A stretch of DNA of 64,000 nt. Source: Sclerotinia nivalis. Its lineage: Eukaryota; Ascomycota; Leotiomycetes; Helotiales; Sclerotiniaceae. Location of the stretch: positions 3,286,001 through 3,350,000 of the forward strand of contig JAPEIS010000001.1 in assembly GCA_029531795.1 (NCBI GenBank), in the 5' to 3' direction. The position numbers and the translations under genes were made by a program. Below the pieces are notes generated by a model. That model saw only the letters and a program-made list of their open reading frames with translations. It was not told where the DNA came from and ran no database searches. Position 1 is the first letter of the stretch, and the number at the start of each line of letters is the position of its first letter. This document shows positions 1 through 10,594 of the stretch, piece by piece.

Positions 1-1274
1 TTCCAGTCTTCCAAGTCGAAATGAAAGCTCCATCACCCATATCAATTGTATTTCGCGCTTTCATCTTCTCTAATAACTCCATATCTATCCCACTATCCAT
101 AGTACCATTCGCCGCTGCCGCAAATAGCCCTTGGGAATGATACCATGGGATCTCGTAATCATCCAAAGCATGAATTATGAATAATCGTACCCGCTTGCTG
201 ATCTGAACAAAATTCATGAGTCGTGAGGTAGAAGGCCATTTGTCATTCACATAGCTAATGAATAGTTTTTGCAACGCGGGATACGGTCTCAATGGTGAGA
301 GCAATGGTATCCAACCCGCAATAGAGTAACTGGCGAGTAAGTCTGAAACATCTGTAAAGCCGGCTACAAGTACAACACCTGCAAATTCGATCCCTTGCAA
401 TGCAAAATGTTCAATCACTCCACATGCAACTGCTGTTCCTAAACTCTGTCCTAGAACAACAATTCGAGAAGATGGAACTTTGGCGACTTTCATAGCCCAA
501 TCGACTGCCGCAATGCCATCCGTAATGAGACCTTCTTCGGTGGGGAAGCCAGTTGAGCGACCAAACCCTCGATAATCAATGGCTAAAATGTGAATATTTG
601 AGGTGCTCCCATCAGGCATCGCCCGATATGAACCCGTTCGTTCTCCTTGAGCCACGTTCCCAAAAGTCTGTCGTACAATCAGTTGATGGCATCAAATACA
701 AAAAGAGAAAACTATTCGTACCCCGTGAACTTTTATTATTAGCGTGTGATGTAAAGATGATCCGGGGAAGACTCACAATTGATAATCAGCCGAGCGTCTG
801 GGTCACCTCTCAGCAATTCGAATCCTTTCGTAAGACTTATATCATCAACGAACCCCGAAGGTTGCCTCAATATCTCGGATTCATGCTTAGCATAAAGCCC
901 AAGTGGCATTATGTGCCAAGCGTAGAGAGTCTCCCCATCTGGAGTACTGAAATTGAATGGTGATACTTGATTCTCTACACAGATTTTGAGCAATGGAGGA
1001 TATGTATGTACATGGCTAATATTACTGACTAGCGAAGCCAAACCTTTCTGGCTTATCTATATCCGTTGCCCAGGCTTGTGGCAAACGCAATTTATGCGCA
1101 TACATAACACTTTAGGTATGAGCAAAACGTTAAATTCATTGTTGAAACAGAATGCACAACTTACTGTCTTTGCAGCCATGGATTTGTCAAGGCAATCAAT
1201 GCTAAAGCGTAGAAGGAAAGTCCAAAGAAAAGAAAAAAGTATGCTTTCTTGAAGATGGGAGCCAAGGGTGCCAT
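1..1274 (-). pseudogene. ABHD12-like alpha/beta hydrolase, 3' end outside window, frame disrupted
   Basis: Serine hydrolase of the fungal ABHD12/BEM46-like type. Exons inferred: 1274-1165, 1109-1030, 974-777 and 667-1, the last running off the window. The N-terminus MAPLAPIFKKAYFF followed by a hydrophobic stretch suggests a membrane anchor. The nucleophile elbow GQSLG lies near 438-451 and HALDDYEIP, the likely acid region, follows. The catalytic His must lie beyond the edge. The first three exons join in frame (phases 2, 1, 1). The next join does not: the only GT donor (776) leaves phase 1, whereas the exon after CAG at 668-670 reads in phase 0. Where relatives have an HGN-type oxyanion motif followed by about four residues, this copy reads FGNVAQG. 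That suggests a small frame-shifting deletion in the active site. The downstream exon is otherwise open. It could be a recent pseudogene, or a functional gene using splicing I cannot see. Head-to-head with SWC3. Confidence 0.7.
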
Positions 1275-2032
1275 ACTGTGAATGACAAAATCTCAAGAGA
1301 GGAAAAGCTAGAGAGAGATAGGAGAAAAGGTCAGACTGGATGAACAATGGATAATTATCAAATAGATATCTTAAGAAATTTAGTGATTGAATGATTCAGA
1401 AAAAGTAAGGAAATATATATATCATGTTAGCCATGAGAGATAGAGATGTCGCCGCTCAGCCGCGCGGATAAGAAGGATTATGAATAGATACCGAATGACT
1501 GTGTGAAGTATGAACGAAGGGAAAAACAATCAATTATTGAATACTGTATCCATAAGAGTGGGTGTTGTGTACATACATACTATATATACATGTATGTGTA
1601 TTATGTACTAAGGAACAGGACTTACACGTTCTTTTCATCAAACTTCAATAATCCTTTCTTTATGAATTCCTTATTTCCTTCGAACTTCAACTACTAGATA
1701 TGATCTTTAAGTATCATAGGCTTTTCAGAAACATAATTGAGGTTGTGATGATTGCAAGCTGCAGGTTACAGGATCACTCGGTTGTTGTCTATAAGAAGGG
1801 AAATCCAAAAGTTTAGTTGTTCCTAGGGTGCCCTACTGCCCTACCAAATTCACTTCCGTCGCGCTTCACTATTTCCCTTCACTTCACTACACTTTACTTA
1901 CTTACAACTTCAGCTCCAACCAATTTAATTCCTTTTTTTTTTACCACCAAATTTGCAAGACGCCTGCATATAAATTCAAACATTGCAACTGAAAGCTGAA
2001 TATTACGAATTGACCGAAACAAGCTAAGAAAC
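1275..2032. promoter_or_regulatory. divergent intergenic region ABHD12-like / SWC3
   Basis: A 758-bp gene-free stretch between two divergently transcribed genes, so it must hold both promoters. Pyrimidine-rich tracts and CACTTCACTACAC-type sequence precede the SWC3 start, and a GCCGCTCAGCCGCGCGG GC-rich patch sits near 1450. No regulatory site can be named from sequence alone. Confidence 0.4.
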
Positions 2033-3740
2033 ATGGAAAGAAAGAGAAAATTACCGGCGAGGTCTTCCCGTGGAGGAGAGCCTGCAAGCAAAAAACGAAC
2101 TGCGACACCTCCAGATCGATCAATTTCTGCAACTCCCCAACCACCTATTGAAGAGACTCTGCCAAAGAAGATTGTTGCCGGTATGCCTTTGCCTACTGTC
2201 GATGAGCCTCAACCTGAAAATCTTTCTTCCAAAGAATATCAATCAATTTCCGAAAGGTAACTTTCTACACCTCATGCCCAAGTTACTGAAGTTGATACTA
2301 AAATTTTACAGCGGAGTTCTTGCGGAATCCTTACAAAGATCACGACAGAAATGGGTCAGCGAAGGTATATTTGAGAAGTATTGGACGAAACCGACGAAGA
2401 AGAAGGGTGTACCTGCAGAACCTTTGAACAATCCAGCAAAAGATACCATGACGAAGCTTGGAACATGCCAAATAACTATCGAGCCTCATGTATTTGATGC
2501 TACGATGTATGCTATCAAGGAGCCAAAGTCTGCCTTTCAACCTCCTCAACAACAACAAATGTATCGTCCAATTATTCAATATGGTCCTCCAAATGGAGTT
2601 ATGCCAGCACCTGCTTCCACCCAAGCACCAAGTCCGGTACAACAGAAACCAGTCCAAGCAACACAGCCGACAATACAAGCAGTGGCTCCAAAAAATACTG
2701 CGCCAACCGCTCCCATGGTTTCTGCTCCTCCTTCTACTGCTCGAGCACCACCGATGGATAGCGCTCTAATGAATGGACAAAACCCTACGCAAGGCCCAAA
2801 GAATCCGAATACTAATTTACCTCAACCACCTAACGTACCACCACCTGCTCAACCAAACAAAAGTACAGATCCTGTAATCCAAATGTTAGCGGAGAGAGCG
2901 GCGACCGATGCCGGTTTAAAAGCCTTAATGAGGATCGTGGCAAATGGCGAAGCGTCACCTGTTGAACTTAAAAAGTTTCAAAATCACATTGATGAACTAA
3001 ATCAGCTGTTGAAGGCACGTCAGCCTGCCCAGCAACCATCCTTCAATAACAATACACAAACACCACTACCACCTGCTGCTCAGAGCACTGGGCCGCAAAA
3101 TACACCGGTCGCCAAACCTGCCTTGCCTCCCACGCCTGCACCCGCTCCTGGGCCACCTCAGCAACCTCAAGCCCTTCGATCAAAAGGCCCGGTAGCTCCA
3201 CCCAAGCCAGACATTTCGGGTGTTGTATTCGAGTTCAATGGAGGTAACGGCGATCGATACCTTTTCCCAAAGTACAGTATCCTTGACTACCTTCCCGGTG
3301 GCCAAGTCATAGCCTCGTTCCTTATTGTCCGTAAAGGCAGTAGCAGTGACTCCGGCTCGTATGATCCTGAGCTCGATTATTACCAGCCAGTCACGATTCG
3401 CCTTTACACTCACCAAGGTAAACAACTCGATTCATTACAAAAAGTTGTTGCCTCCCCGGACGAGGTCCGAAGATATATGGATGATATCATGGATAATATG
3501 ACAAGAGCGGAATATGTTCTGTTGGCCATGCGTTTACCCAAGGATCCTGAACCTGAGAAGGAAGATACACCTACGAACTCTTCAGATCAGCTAGAATCTG
3601 ACACCAATAACAATTCTAATTTACCACTCTGGCAAACTACAAATGCACCACCACCTCCACCAGTGGCAAAGTTACCACCTTCGAAAAGACTTCTTACAGA
3701 AGAAGAGAAATATCAATCTTTTATAACATCAGTGACTTGA
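2033..3740 (+). CDS. SWC3: SWR1-complex protein 3 (Swc3)
   Basis: Subunit of the SWR1 chromatin remodeller, which exchanges H2A for H2A.Z in nucleosomes; nuclear. Two exons, 2033-2256 and 2312-3740, with a 55-nt intron (GTAACT...TTTACAG), giving about 550 aa. The N-terminus is basic and nuclear-localisation-like (ERKRKLPARSSRG). The conserved Swc3 block follows at about residues 75-145: SGVLAESLQRSRQKW, then GIFEKYWTKP, then ITIEPHVFDATMY. The middle is a long Pro/Gln-rich low-complexity linker. A helical segment lies near residues 268-310 (DPVIQMLAERAAT), and a C-terminal folded domain begins at VVFEFNGGNGDRY. The start was chosen because the 2033 ATG gives the conserved basic N-terminus and splices in frame; the longer unspliced frame from 2070 reads through the intron. 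Convergent with the MFS gene. Confidence 0.87.
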
Positions 3741-4266
3741 ACTCTTTGGTTGAGTATGTCTATAGGATAGACCAGAAGATTTCATTTGTTTGTAATACTA
3801 TAACTGGACGGCGCAATTGGAATGAAAAGGAAATATGGATGGATCGGGACACCGGAAAACGGCAGGGAAAGATTGAGATACTCAAGGACTCATTTTCACG
3901 AAATGATGGAAGGCAAACAAGGGAACGGATGGAATGGCGTATCGAGACACAGGAAAGTCCGTTTAATTATATCTTTGGTCGAAGATTTCTTTTTATTTTA
4001 TGGTTTAACTTTCCATTAATTTGATGTGCGCAGGCATGACATTCAAGGCGCGGGAAAAGCATCATGGGTGGTTGATGTATATGTATTCTAGATCGAAGAT
4101 GAAAAGAAGGCGACTAACTAGAGGCAAGAATTGCAACTGCCCGTTATTTGGCGTTGGATGAGTTTTTATGGCTATGGAAACTTCATATGTGATTTTCTTC
4201 ATTTTCCTTTGGTCTTAAAAAAGTCACAGTACACTTAACATTCCCCAAGTTTCTCATCTCCATCAA
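3741..4266. other. convergent intergenic region
   Basis: About 525 bp between the 3' ends of SWC3 (+) and the MFS transporter (-). I see no conserved coding sequence. Presumably both 3' UTRs lie here. Confidence 0.5.
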
Positions 4267-6113
4267 TCATACTCTAATCCTCCACACCCACGCGCGCCCC
4301 AGTACCTCCCATCTTGCAAGCGCAAAACACACACCGGAAAGAAGGAGGATGAAGCCGAAAAAAGAGATGAAAAGGGAGTGGGCTACTCGAGAGAGTATTA
4401 TGGATGAGAGGGGAATGCTGAGGGAACATCTTTTAAGTTGGCATTCGGTTAGTTGTTTGTATCTCTGGGATGGAAAATAAGTGGGGTGGGGGAAAGAAAT
4501 GAGAGGAAAAAAGACCACGAGAGGAAATAAAGCACATACGCAATCGCAACACCCAGCTGACTAGCACCCCACCAACGAGCATACACGCGAGAGGGACATA
4601 GAGCGGATATGCAAAGCGGGGCGCAGCTCATGACGGCGCCGGAACCGAGGCCGGAGAGAGATGCGTAGAGGTAGAAGAGGATTTGTGAGGTTGAGGTTGA
4701 GGAGCGGGAGGATGTGGTCGGAAGAATAGAGGTTGGTAGGAAGAAAATAAAGTTTGATAGGAGCGATATGAAGACTAGACAGAGGAGGACGATATTGTAG
4801 GGGCCGAGATGGTCGGAGAGGGGACCGGAGAGGAGACGTCCGAGGATGGAACCGCTGGTAGTGTTGTGTTTTAGTGACATTGTGGCGGTTGCAGGATGGG
4901 GAAATGAAGAGGGAAGAAGGGCGAGGTAGAAGAAGGGCAGAAAGGGAGGCAAGGTAGATATAGAAGATAATTGGGGGGTGAAACTCACGCATTAACAATA
5001 GCGACAACATTGAAGGAAACAGAGGTGGGAAACCCCTGTTTTAAGGCATATGTAGGGAGCAACCCTGTGGTGCCTACGAGTACAAATTCGAATACTGGAT
5101 GGGTTAGTCTTGTTGACTTGCGTACACTTGTATCCATTACAGACCACAGAAGGAGGATAAAATAGAGTTTAAAAAAGGACTCCGATGACCGGTTACTTAC
5201 GCGAAATGCCAGCCATACACCATAAAAACCTTCTATCACGCAATAAACTCCAATCACCATCGATTTTCTTCTCATGCCAGAATTTCCACCATAGAGCATC
5301 ATTTCTCGTGTTAGTAGTAACCGTACTAACATCGCAGTCTCCATCTCGTTCCCGATGCCCAACTCCCTTGTTCCGTATGCTCCCACAAGGCAAGAAAGCC
5401 AAAAGCCCAACCGCAACCAACACTCCCACACTCCCCGCCACAACCCTCATAGCACCCGCCCATTCCAAATTCTCCAGCACCGCTTTCAACACAAAAGTGA
5501 AGATAATCCCTCCCGTCGGATTCCCCACTAGCGCAATACCCGTCGCTAACCCCCTATACCCCGTTCCTTCGAAGGTGTTTAACATCGCATTGGCGACTGT
5601 GCAGAGGAGCGCCATCCCTAGTGCACTGAGAACTCCATATACGAGCAGGAAATGGAGGAGGGAGGAACAGAATGATAGGAGGAGTAGGGAGAGAATGTAG
5701 ATGAGGGAGCCGGGGATTAGAAGGGGAAGTGGGCCGTAGGTGTCGTATAGGGGGCCGAGGGGGAGGAAAAGAAGGAGTGTGAGGAGAATGTTGAGGGCGG
5801 GGATTAGGGAGAGGATTGGGAGGGGTGTGTCTGGGAGGTTGTGGATGGAGAGGTGAGAGAGGAGGATGCCGATGCTGTTGTAGAAACCCCAGGTTGAGAG
5901 GGTTAGGGTGAATGAGGAGATGATTGTTAGGGTTAAGTGGGAAGGGGGAGATGGAGCGCTAAGTAAGGGTATTGTTGATGTAGCATTGATGCCTTTTTCT
6001 GGGTCGCATGCCGTTGGTGAGAGAGGTTCTCCCAGCGGGATAGATAGACAGACTGCTTCGACTACCTCGACAGTGATAGTAGGGGAAGGTTTAGAAGATG
6101 TCAACAACGCCAT
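4267..6113 (-). CDS. MFS transporter, monocarboxylate-permease-like
   Basis: Multi-pass plasma- or organellar-membrane permease of the major facilitator superfamily; the substrate cannot be told from sequence. Inferred exons 6113-5201, 5094-4989, 4854-4540 and 4462-4267, about 509 aa. The cytosolic N-terminus of about 65 residues is followed by 12 likely TM helices. TM1 carries WGFYNSIGILLS, and the TM2-3 loop carries LGPLYDTYGPLPLL, the MFS signature position (G-x-x-x-D-x-x-G). Later come TGIALVGNPTGG in TM5, TYALKQGFPT after TM7, and LGRLLSGPLSDHLGPYN, the second signature copy. This layout matches fungal monocarboxylate-transporter-like MFS proteins. The last intron is least certain: an AG at 4464-4463 restores frame, but the residues just after it align poorly with the family. 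A strong purine/pyrimidine codon bias (long GGA/GAG-rich runs on the plus strand) spans the gene. Confidence 0.78.
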
Positions 6114-6984
6114 TGTTGCAGCCCCCTCACTTTGAATATCACTCGGTCTTTATGGGGGGACATTCTAGCATCCCGAAGACCTTTTAAAGCAATTGCAAAA
6201 ACAAACGAACAAACTTCCACCCGATGGCAATGCTATTCAATCACCAGTCTGATTTGATCGTCCAAATAACCCTCAAGTCTAACCCACATGAATACAAGTA
6301 TACAATATCATAACAAGCCGCGACTATCACCATCTACATCCACAAAATGCAGTACAACACTGCATGCATATGCACTCCATACGCCCCGCCTTGATTTTCT
6401 GGTACCTGAACGCCTACCGGAGACGAGGGAAATATGGAGCAGACGGCCGTTCACATATATCAATCACAATATACGGAACAAAGCCGTCAAAAAAGGGGAT
6501 ATTTTTTGTAGGGATGATTCGGAGACTTTGTATGCACGGGATAGATCGGCTACATTGTGATGGATGATGGGTATGTGCTGCCGAAGGTGAGAGATGTCAT
6601 TAATGCAGGGCCGAGGTCGAAGCCGCGATTGATGGTTGGATGAAGACTGTTGGGATATCATGCAATGAAGTTTTAGCAAACACTAACAGCCCATATTTTC
6701 AGACCGCTCTTTGCCACTCTCTTTTCTCTTTGGTTGTAATCAAATGGCATCTAGCTTGATATTAGCCCCTGTGAGGATCTAAATATTTTTCATCGAAGGA
6801 TTGCGAGTAACATTCGCATGGGTTTTAATGGAAATCACCTCAATATAAAATACCACCCAACAACCCAACTATGTATAGATTCCCAGAAAAAACCGTGACT
6901 GGAAACCATCAGATATCACATAATCCTTCAAACCCAGATGAAATGATTATACCACTTGGACCAGATTTAAGCACTACCGCACGT
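6114..6984. other. intergenic, no feature seen
   Basis: About 870 bp between the MFS start and the oxidoreductase pseudogene. Small frames occur (for example near 6288-6560), but none has recognisable domains, good codon context or splice continuity. It should include the MFS promoter; a CCCTCACTTTGAATATCAC stretch precedes the ATG. Confidence 0.4.
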
Positions 6985-8260
6985 TTACTCCCGAGAGAAA
7001 TTGCTTGGATCCAGAGCCTTTGCATCCACGCCCTCAGGCTCATCTCTCATCACCATTCCAGCAAGAATCTTTCCTGTTTCTTGGGGATTCTAGACTCCCA
7101 CTCGTCATGTCCAGTGGCTATCCATGGTCCCGTTACACCTGGACACCTCCCACGATCGGGCCAACCGCCTCCCCTTCTGCATGTTTTCGAATTTGAGGCC
7201 TGAAGCATGCTTGTCCTAGCACGAATTCGCCATTTTCGATTGCCTGGAGAATGGTCGATAGTGCGTTTTTAATGCCCACAATCATATTTTGATCCACTTC
7301 CGTTCCATTACATCTTTCTTCCTGCATTCTGGAGATACCTTCGAGATTGGTAGGTCGAAGATTACAAACAGAACGTGTGGAATTGATGATTCTGAAGGTT
7401 TCGTTAGGATACTATGGCTCCTGACACCATATACGGGGAATACGAACAAGCAATTTATATGACCATGACCATGGACCGACCAGCTGCGATGATTATTTAT
7501 TTCAGTTGGGTTAATTTGCCTCGTAGCTGCACGTTGAATAAATTTGACCGAATTAACTGCACCGCCCGAAGAATACTTGATCGAATTAGCAAATTCTACG
7601 ATGACGTTCACACCTTCTGCTTGTGCGAGAGTTAAAAGACAGCTGTTGAGGTACTCTGGATGAACTTAAGTATTTTCTGGTTCTGGTTTACCATGTCGGG
7701 AAATTCTTTGCATTGATGCCAGATTCATTAATCCAATCCAAGGTCTCAGGAAGATTCTCAGGAAGATTGAGACTTTCCAACACTTGACTTTTGTCCTGTG
7801 AATGGTAGGTAGGTCACATTGGCACAGTAAACATGGCGATAGCCGCAAACACATCACTCTTATACTTTTTAGCACGCTCGATGTGCAGCTGGAAACTAAG
7901 AGGAGCGAGACAAGAACGAGTTACCCATGAAACTAAAACTAACAAGCCTGATTGATCTTGGAAGGTATTTCCAAAGATGATACAAATTCACGAGGATTGT
8001 TCTATTTTCGCTCATGTAGTTGTAGTTCAAATTTTTTATCGCTGACCTCCAGCTTTCCCAGAAGATCCTACGGCGATTTCTGTAGCTTGTAGAATGGTGA
8101 TGTTGTGAATTGATGCATCGTACAAGCGGTGGTGTTGAGTCAGCCAGTAAGCTGAAGAAACAACCAAGAAACAACCAATAATACCACCATATTCTCAACA
8201 CAGATCGTGACGTCATCCAATCCAACAGAGCAGGCCATTCCCTGTACTGTACTTACCAAA
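6985..8260 (-). pseudogene. decayed FAD-dependent oxidoreductase (DAO/glycine-oxidase-like)
   Basis: Family FAD oxidoreductases of the D-amino-acid-oxidase fold, about 400-450 aa when intact. Recognisable blocks appear in order on the minus strand but in different frames. The dinucleotide-binding start is YGGIIGC near 8175-8195, preceded by VTICV in another frame. Then come WLTQHHRLYD and SGKAGG near 8050-8140, VNVIVEFANSIKYSS near 7560-7610, and GVRSHSILTKPSE near 7390-7430. At the C-terminus, GPWIATGHDEW near 7100-7140 is followed in a shifted frame by ETGKILAGMVMRDEPEG, a conserved-looking ALDPSNFSRE tail and a stop at 6985-6987. A stop codon interrupts the GxxNxxxTGK FAD-binding loop. At least two frameshifts and several stops show the gene is dead. 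Base composition is ordinary, so this is single-gene decay, not transposon-type RIP. Confidence 0.8.
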
Positions 8261-8864
8261 GAAGGTATAGGATCTGACCTATGATTCGACAATATTCTTT
8301 CAGGTCCCGTACCTGGCGAGGTACCAAATGAATAAAACCTTCTTGTCCAGTGTGGCTTTTGCACTTGAGCTTGCTTCTTCCGCACTCTTGTCTTATTGGC
8401 GGACATTCAATTCGAGAAACGCAGGAGTATCTCGTGTTGTGAGATGAAGCACTTCAAAAGTGATCAGCATCAAAAACAATAAGGTCTCCGAAGAAATGTG
8501 ATCATTCTTGAGCCCACAACCAGGGAATTGAGAAAGCCAACGCCACATTCTCAGTTCCTAAGACATACAAATCTTGAGAGGTCCACGGAAATGATAGAGT
8601 TTGGTGTGGCATTGAGATCAGTTCTCAGCCTTAAAAATTATCTATTCCTATTCTGTTTAAATGTTCTTCCATGGCTTGACTTGGGTTAAGCCATTCATTT
8701 CCTTTTGTTTTCAGGTCAAGTCACCTGCATTTTCCATCATCATCGACGCAAACGCCTCTAAATGATTTCTTTATTGTTATCCTTCATTTGTAAGAGTTCT
8801 GGACATCACTCACCGCACACCATCCATTTTTCGTATATACTTTTAATAATTTAATAATAAATCA
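8261..8864. other. intergenic, no gene recognised
   Basis: About 600 bp upstream of the pseudogene, probably including its old promoter and 5' end. An open minus-strand frame here (MSANKTRVRKKQAQ...) has no recognisable domain and may be chance or the eroded N-terminus. Confidence 0.4.
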
Positions 8865-8869
8865 ACTTT
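8865..8869. repeat. target-site duplication, left copy (AACTT)
   Basis: AACTT directly precedes the LTR and recurs directly after it at 9106-9110. This is the 5-bp duplication expected from LTR-retrotransposon integrase. Confidence 0.8.
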
Positions 8870-9105
8870 GTCACGGGGTCAGGGCCGGGCCACTGGACCG
8901 GCCCCTTTAGTAGGCTCCACTTGTCCGATCCAGCACCGAGCGGGGCACGCTCGGTGATCGTACCCTGTAAGAGCGCTAGGGCTCGGAGCCCTAGCACACA
9001 CAAATGTATTTAAAGGAAACGTTCCTTCTGTAGAAACGTAGCTCTTCGAGCTACGTCTTATCAATAAAAGTGATTTCTGTTATCCTATCTGCTGCCTCCG
9101 TGATA
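8870..9105 (+). mobile_element. solo LTR, GC-rich, four hairpins
   Basis: A 236-bp element beginning TGTCACGGGG and ending CCTCCGTGATA, imperfect inverted ends, flanked by AACTT duplications. No internal retrotransposon region lies on either side, so it is a solo LTR left by LTR-LTR recombination. A TATTTAAAGG box near 9007 and an AATAAAAGTG polyadenylation-like signal near 9063 fit U3/R organisation on the plus strand. Four successive palindromes occupy much of it: GGGCCGG/CCGGCCC, CACCGAGC/GCTCGGTG, GCTAGGGCTC/GAGCCCTAGC and ACGTAGCTC/GAGCTACGT. GC content is far above that of the retroelements at the right of the window and it shows little RIP-type decay, which implies a fairly recent insertion. 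The ends match the copia LTR and the mini-element at 31756 (TGTCACGGG...CGTGATA). Confidence 0.82.
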
Positions 9106-9110
9106 AACTT
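9106..9110. repeat. target-site duplication, right copy (AACTT)
   Basis: Second copy of the 5-bp AACTT duplication bounding the solo LTR. Confidence 0.8.
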
Positions 9111-10009
9111 TACAATATTTTTGATTGAAATTTTGAAGATATATTAATGAATAATGACCAATCTCTTTATTTTAATTACATCTTCCAATTTATATACCAA
9201 TCTCTCAATATATAGTTTGAAATCTAAGGGATCTACCATCTCCTATAATCTTCTCAACTTTCGCTTTAATTCTTCAATAGAAGTGTTAAGATCACATAGG
9301 CAAAGAATCAATTAGTCGTAAAACCGTAGCCAAACTTTTCATTACCCTTTCTAATCATGAATAAACTATTACTTTTAAGTTCAATCAATAAAGAGATATC
9401 AGAACGCCTATAGTTCGCCACCATTCCTGTCCTTTCATAAGCAATACAAAGAAGCTTGTTTACTAAACATTCCAAACTGATCGATGACGTTCCTACGCTG
9501 ATGATTCGAAATGAGAACGCCTCCGTTTAGGTTTCTTGTTTTGACGAAACTGTTGCGTGATCGTAACACCATAAATGCCTTAGGCCATTCTTTCGGCTTT
9601 TGGTCCCCTCCGAAGGGACCAAAATGCCTTAGGTTATTATTTCATTTATTTCACCCTGTATTCGCTTAGGGCTTTGATCCCCTTCGAGGGGATTATAAAA
9701 GGCTCAACTTTATTGTATTTAGTATGGTAGTTTGTTATTCTCTAGTATAGATTAATTGATTCATTCTATCATGCCTTGAATTAAGACCATCGTCACAATA
9801 ACTTTCCTTCAATCACCCTCCCTCTCTCGAACAGCAGCGACATCACTAGTCCCCTATTATCGATACGATAATGCAAAATCTAGCTGTTTTTTTGTTTGGG
9901 CTTTTGAGATAAATGGTCTAGGGTATATTATATATCTTTTATAGCCATGCCGATGTAGCTCTCGACGAATTGTACATATCGAAGCTTTGATGTCTAATAC
10001 ATTTTTGAC
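9111..10009. other. repeat-rich intergenic region with two hairpins
   Basis: No gene seen. A perfect 10-bp stem (TTTTGGTCCC/GGGACCAAAA, 7-nt loop) lies at 9598-9624, flanked by direct repeats ATGCCTTAGG at 9575-9584 and 9624-9633. A second stem (ATCCCC/GGGGAT) at 9677-9693 is followed by TATAAAAGG. The hairpin-then-TATA layout resembles the solo LTR at 8870, so this may be a worn LTR, but I find no convincing ends or target duplication. The left part of a Tc1-like transposase relic probably extends into 9880-10009. Confidence 0.45.
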
Positions 10010-10303
10010 TTACTCGAAAGTCATTCTCCTTTCGGACCAATTATTCGTTATAGCCTTTATAATTCGATGAATCTCTTTCATTGTTATTATACTAGGAAGG
10101 TAAACTTTTTTTTTCCTAGTTTTTTTAGTAGAATTCGATTTAATTATTCCCTTTGCAATGGATCGTAGTACACCCAAATTTTGAGCGATCCAGCTCCACG
10201 ATCTCCTTAATTTTTGAGTTTGTATGACTCTAGAGCGATGAGGGGTCTTCCAATTTTCATAAAATTGATGATTATCATCCCCATCATTAAATTGAATATC
10301 CAT
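9900..10303 (-). pseudogene. Tc1/mariner-like transposase N-terminal fragment
   Basis: The minus-strand frame 10303-10010 encodes 97 aa. It contains HRSRVIQTQKLRRSWSWIAQ, then a second helix-turn-helix-like segment (NLGVLRSIAKGIIKS), a basic spacer (TRKKKVYLP) and TMKEIHRIIKAITNN. The spacing of these helices matches the paired-type DNA-binding N-terminus of fungal Tc1/mariner transposases. The frame then stops, and leftward sequence (to about 9900) continues only with stops. The DDE catalytic domain is absent or unrecognisable. No terminal inverted repeats were found. It is a dead fragment. Confidence 0.55.
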
Positions 10304-10477
10304 TTTGAATTTGAAAAGAAAATATTGAAGATTCGAATAATAATAGATTATTTAAAATGGGGGGTTGGAAATAAGGTGGCTGAATTGATCTCGCTTAAAT
10401 GTGCGGTGAGTGATGTCCAGAACTCTTAGTTCAATTCCTGACAGTGTCAATTTCAAGTGCCATTTTGATCACTTTCT

Positions 10478-10590
10478 TCCACATACACATCTTTCACATA
10501 CACATCTTCCACATATACATCTTTCACATACACATCTTCCACATATACATCTTCCACATACACATCTTCCACATTCACATCTTCCATATA
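10478..10590. repeat. 12-bp minisatellite (CACATCTTCCACATAYA-type)
   Basis: About nine imperfect copies of a roughly 12-bp unit, CATCTTCCACATA alternating with CATCTTTCACATA, ending directly before the PLAC8 ATG. On the plus strand it is pyrimidine/CA rich and probably lies in the promoter or 5' UTR. The cysteine-rich reading on the minus strand is an artefact of the repeat. Confidence 0.75.
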
Positions 10591-10594
10591 CACA

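Noticed and set aside
5880..5945. TTAGGG-like repeats suggesting an interstitial telomere
   Set aside because: They are scattered single motifs inside the MFS coding sequence, caused by its Leu/Thr/Pro codon usage on the opposite strand.
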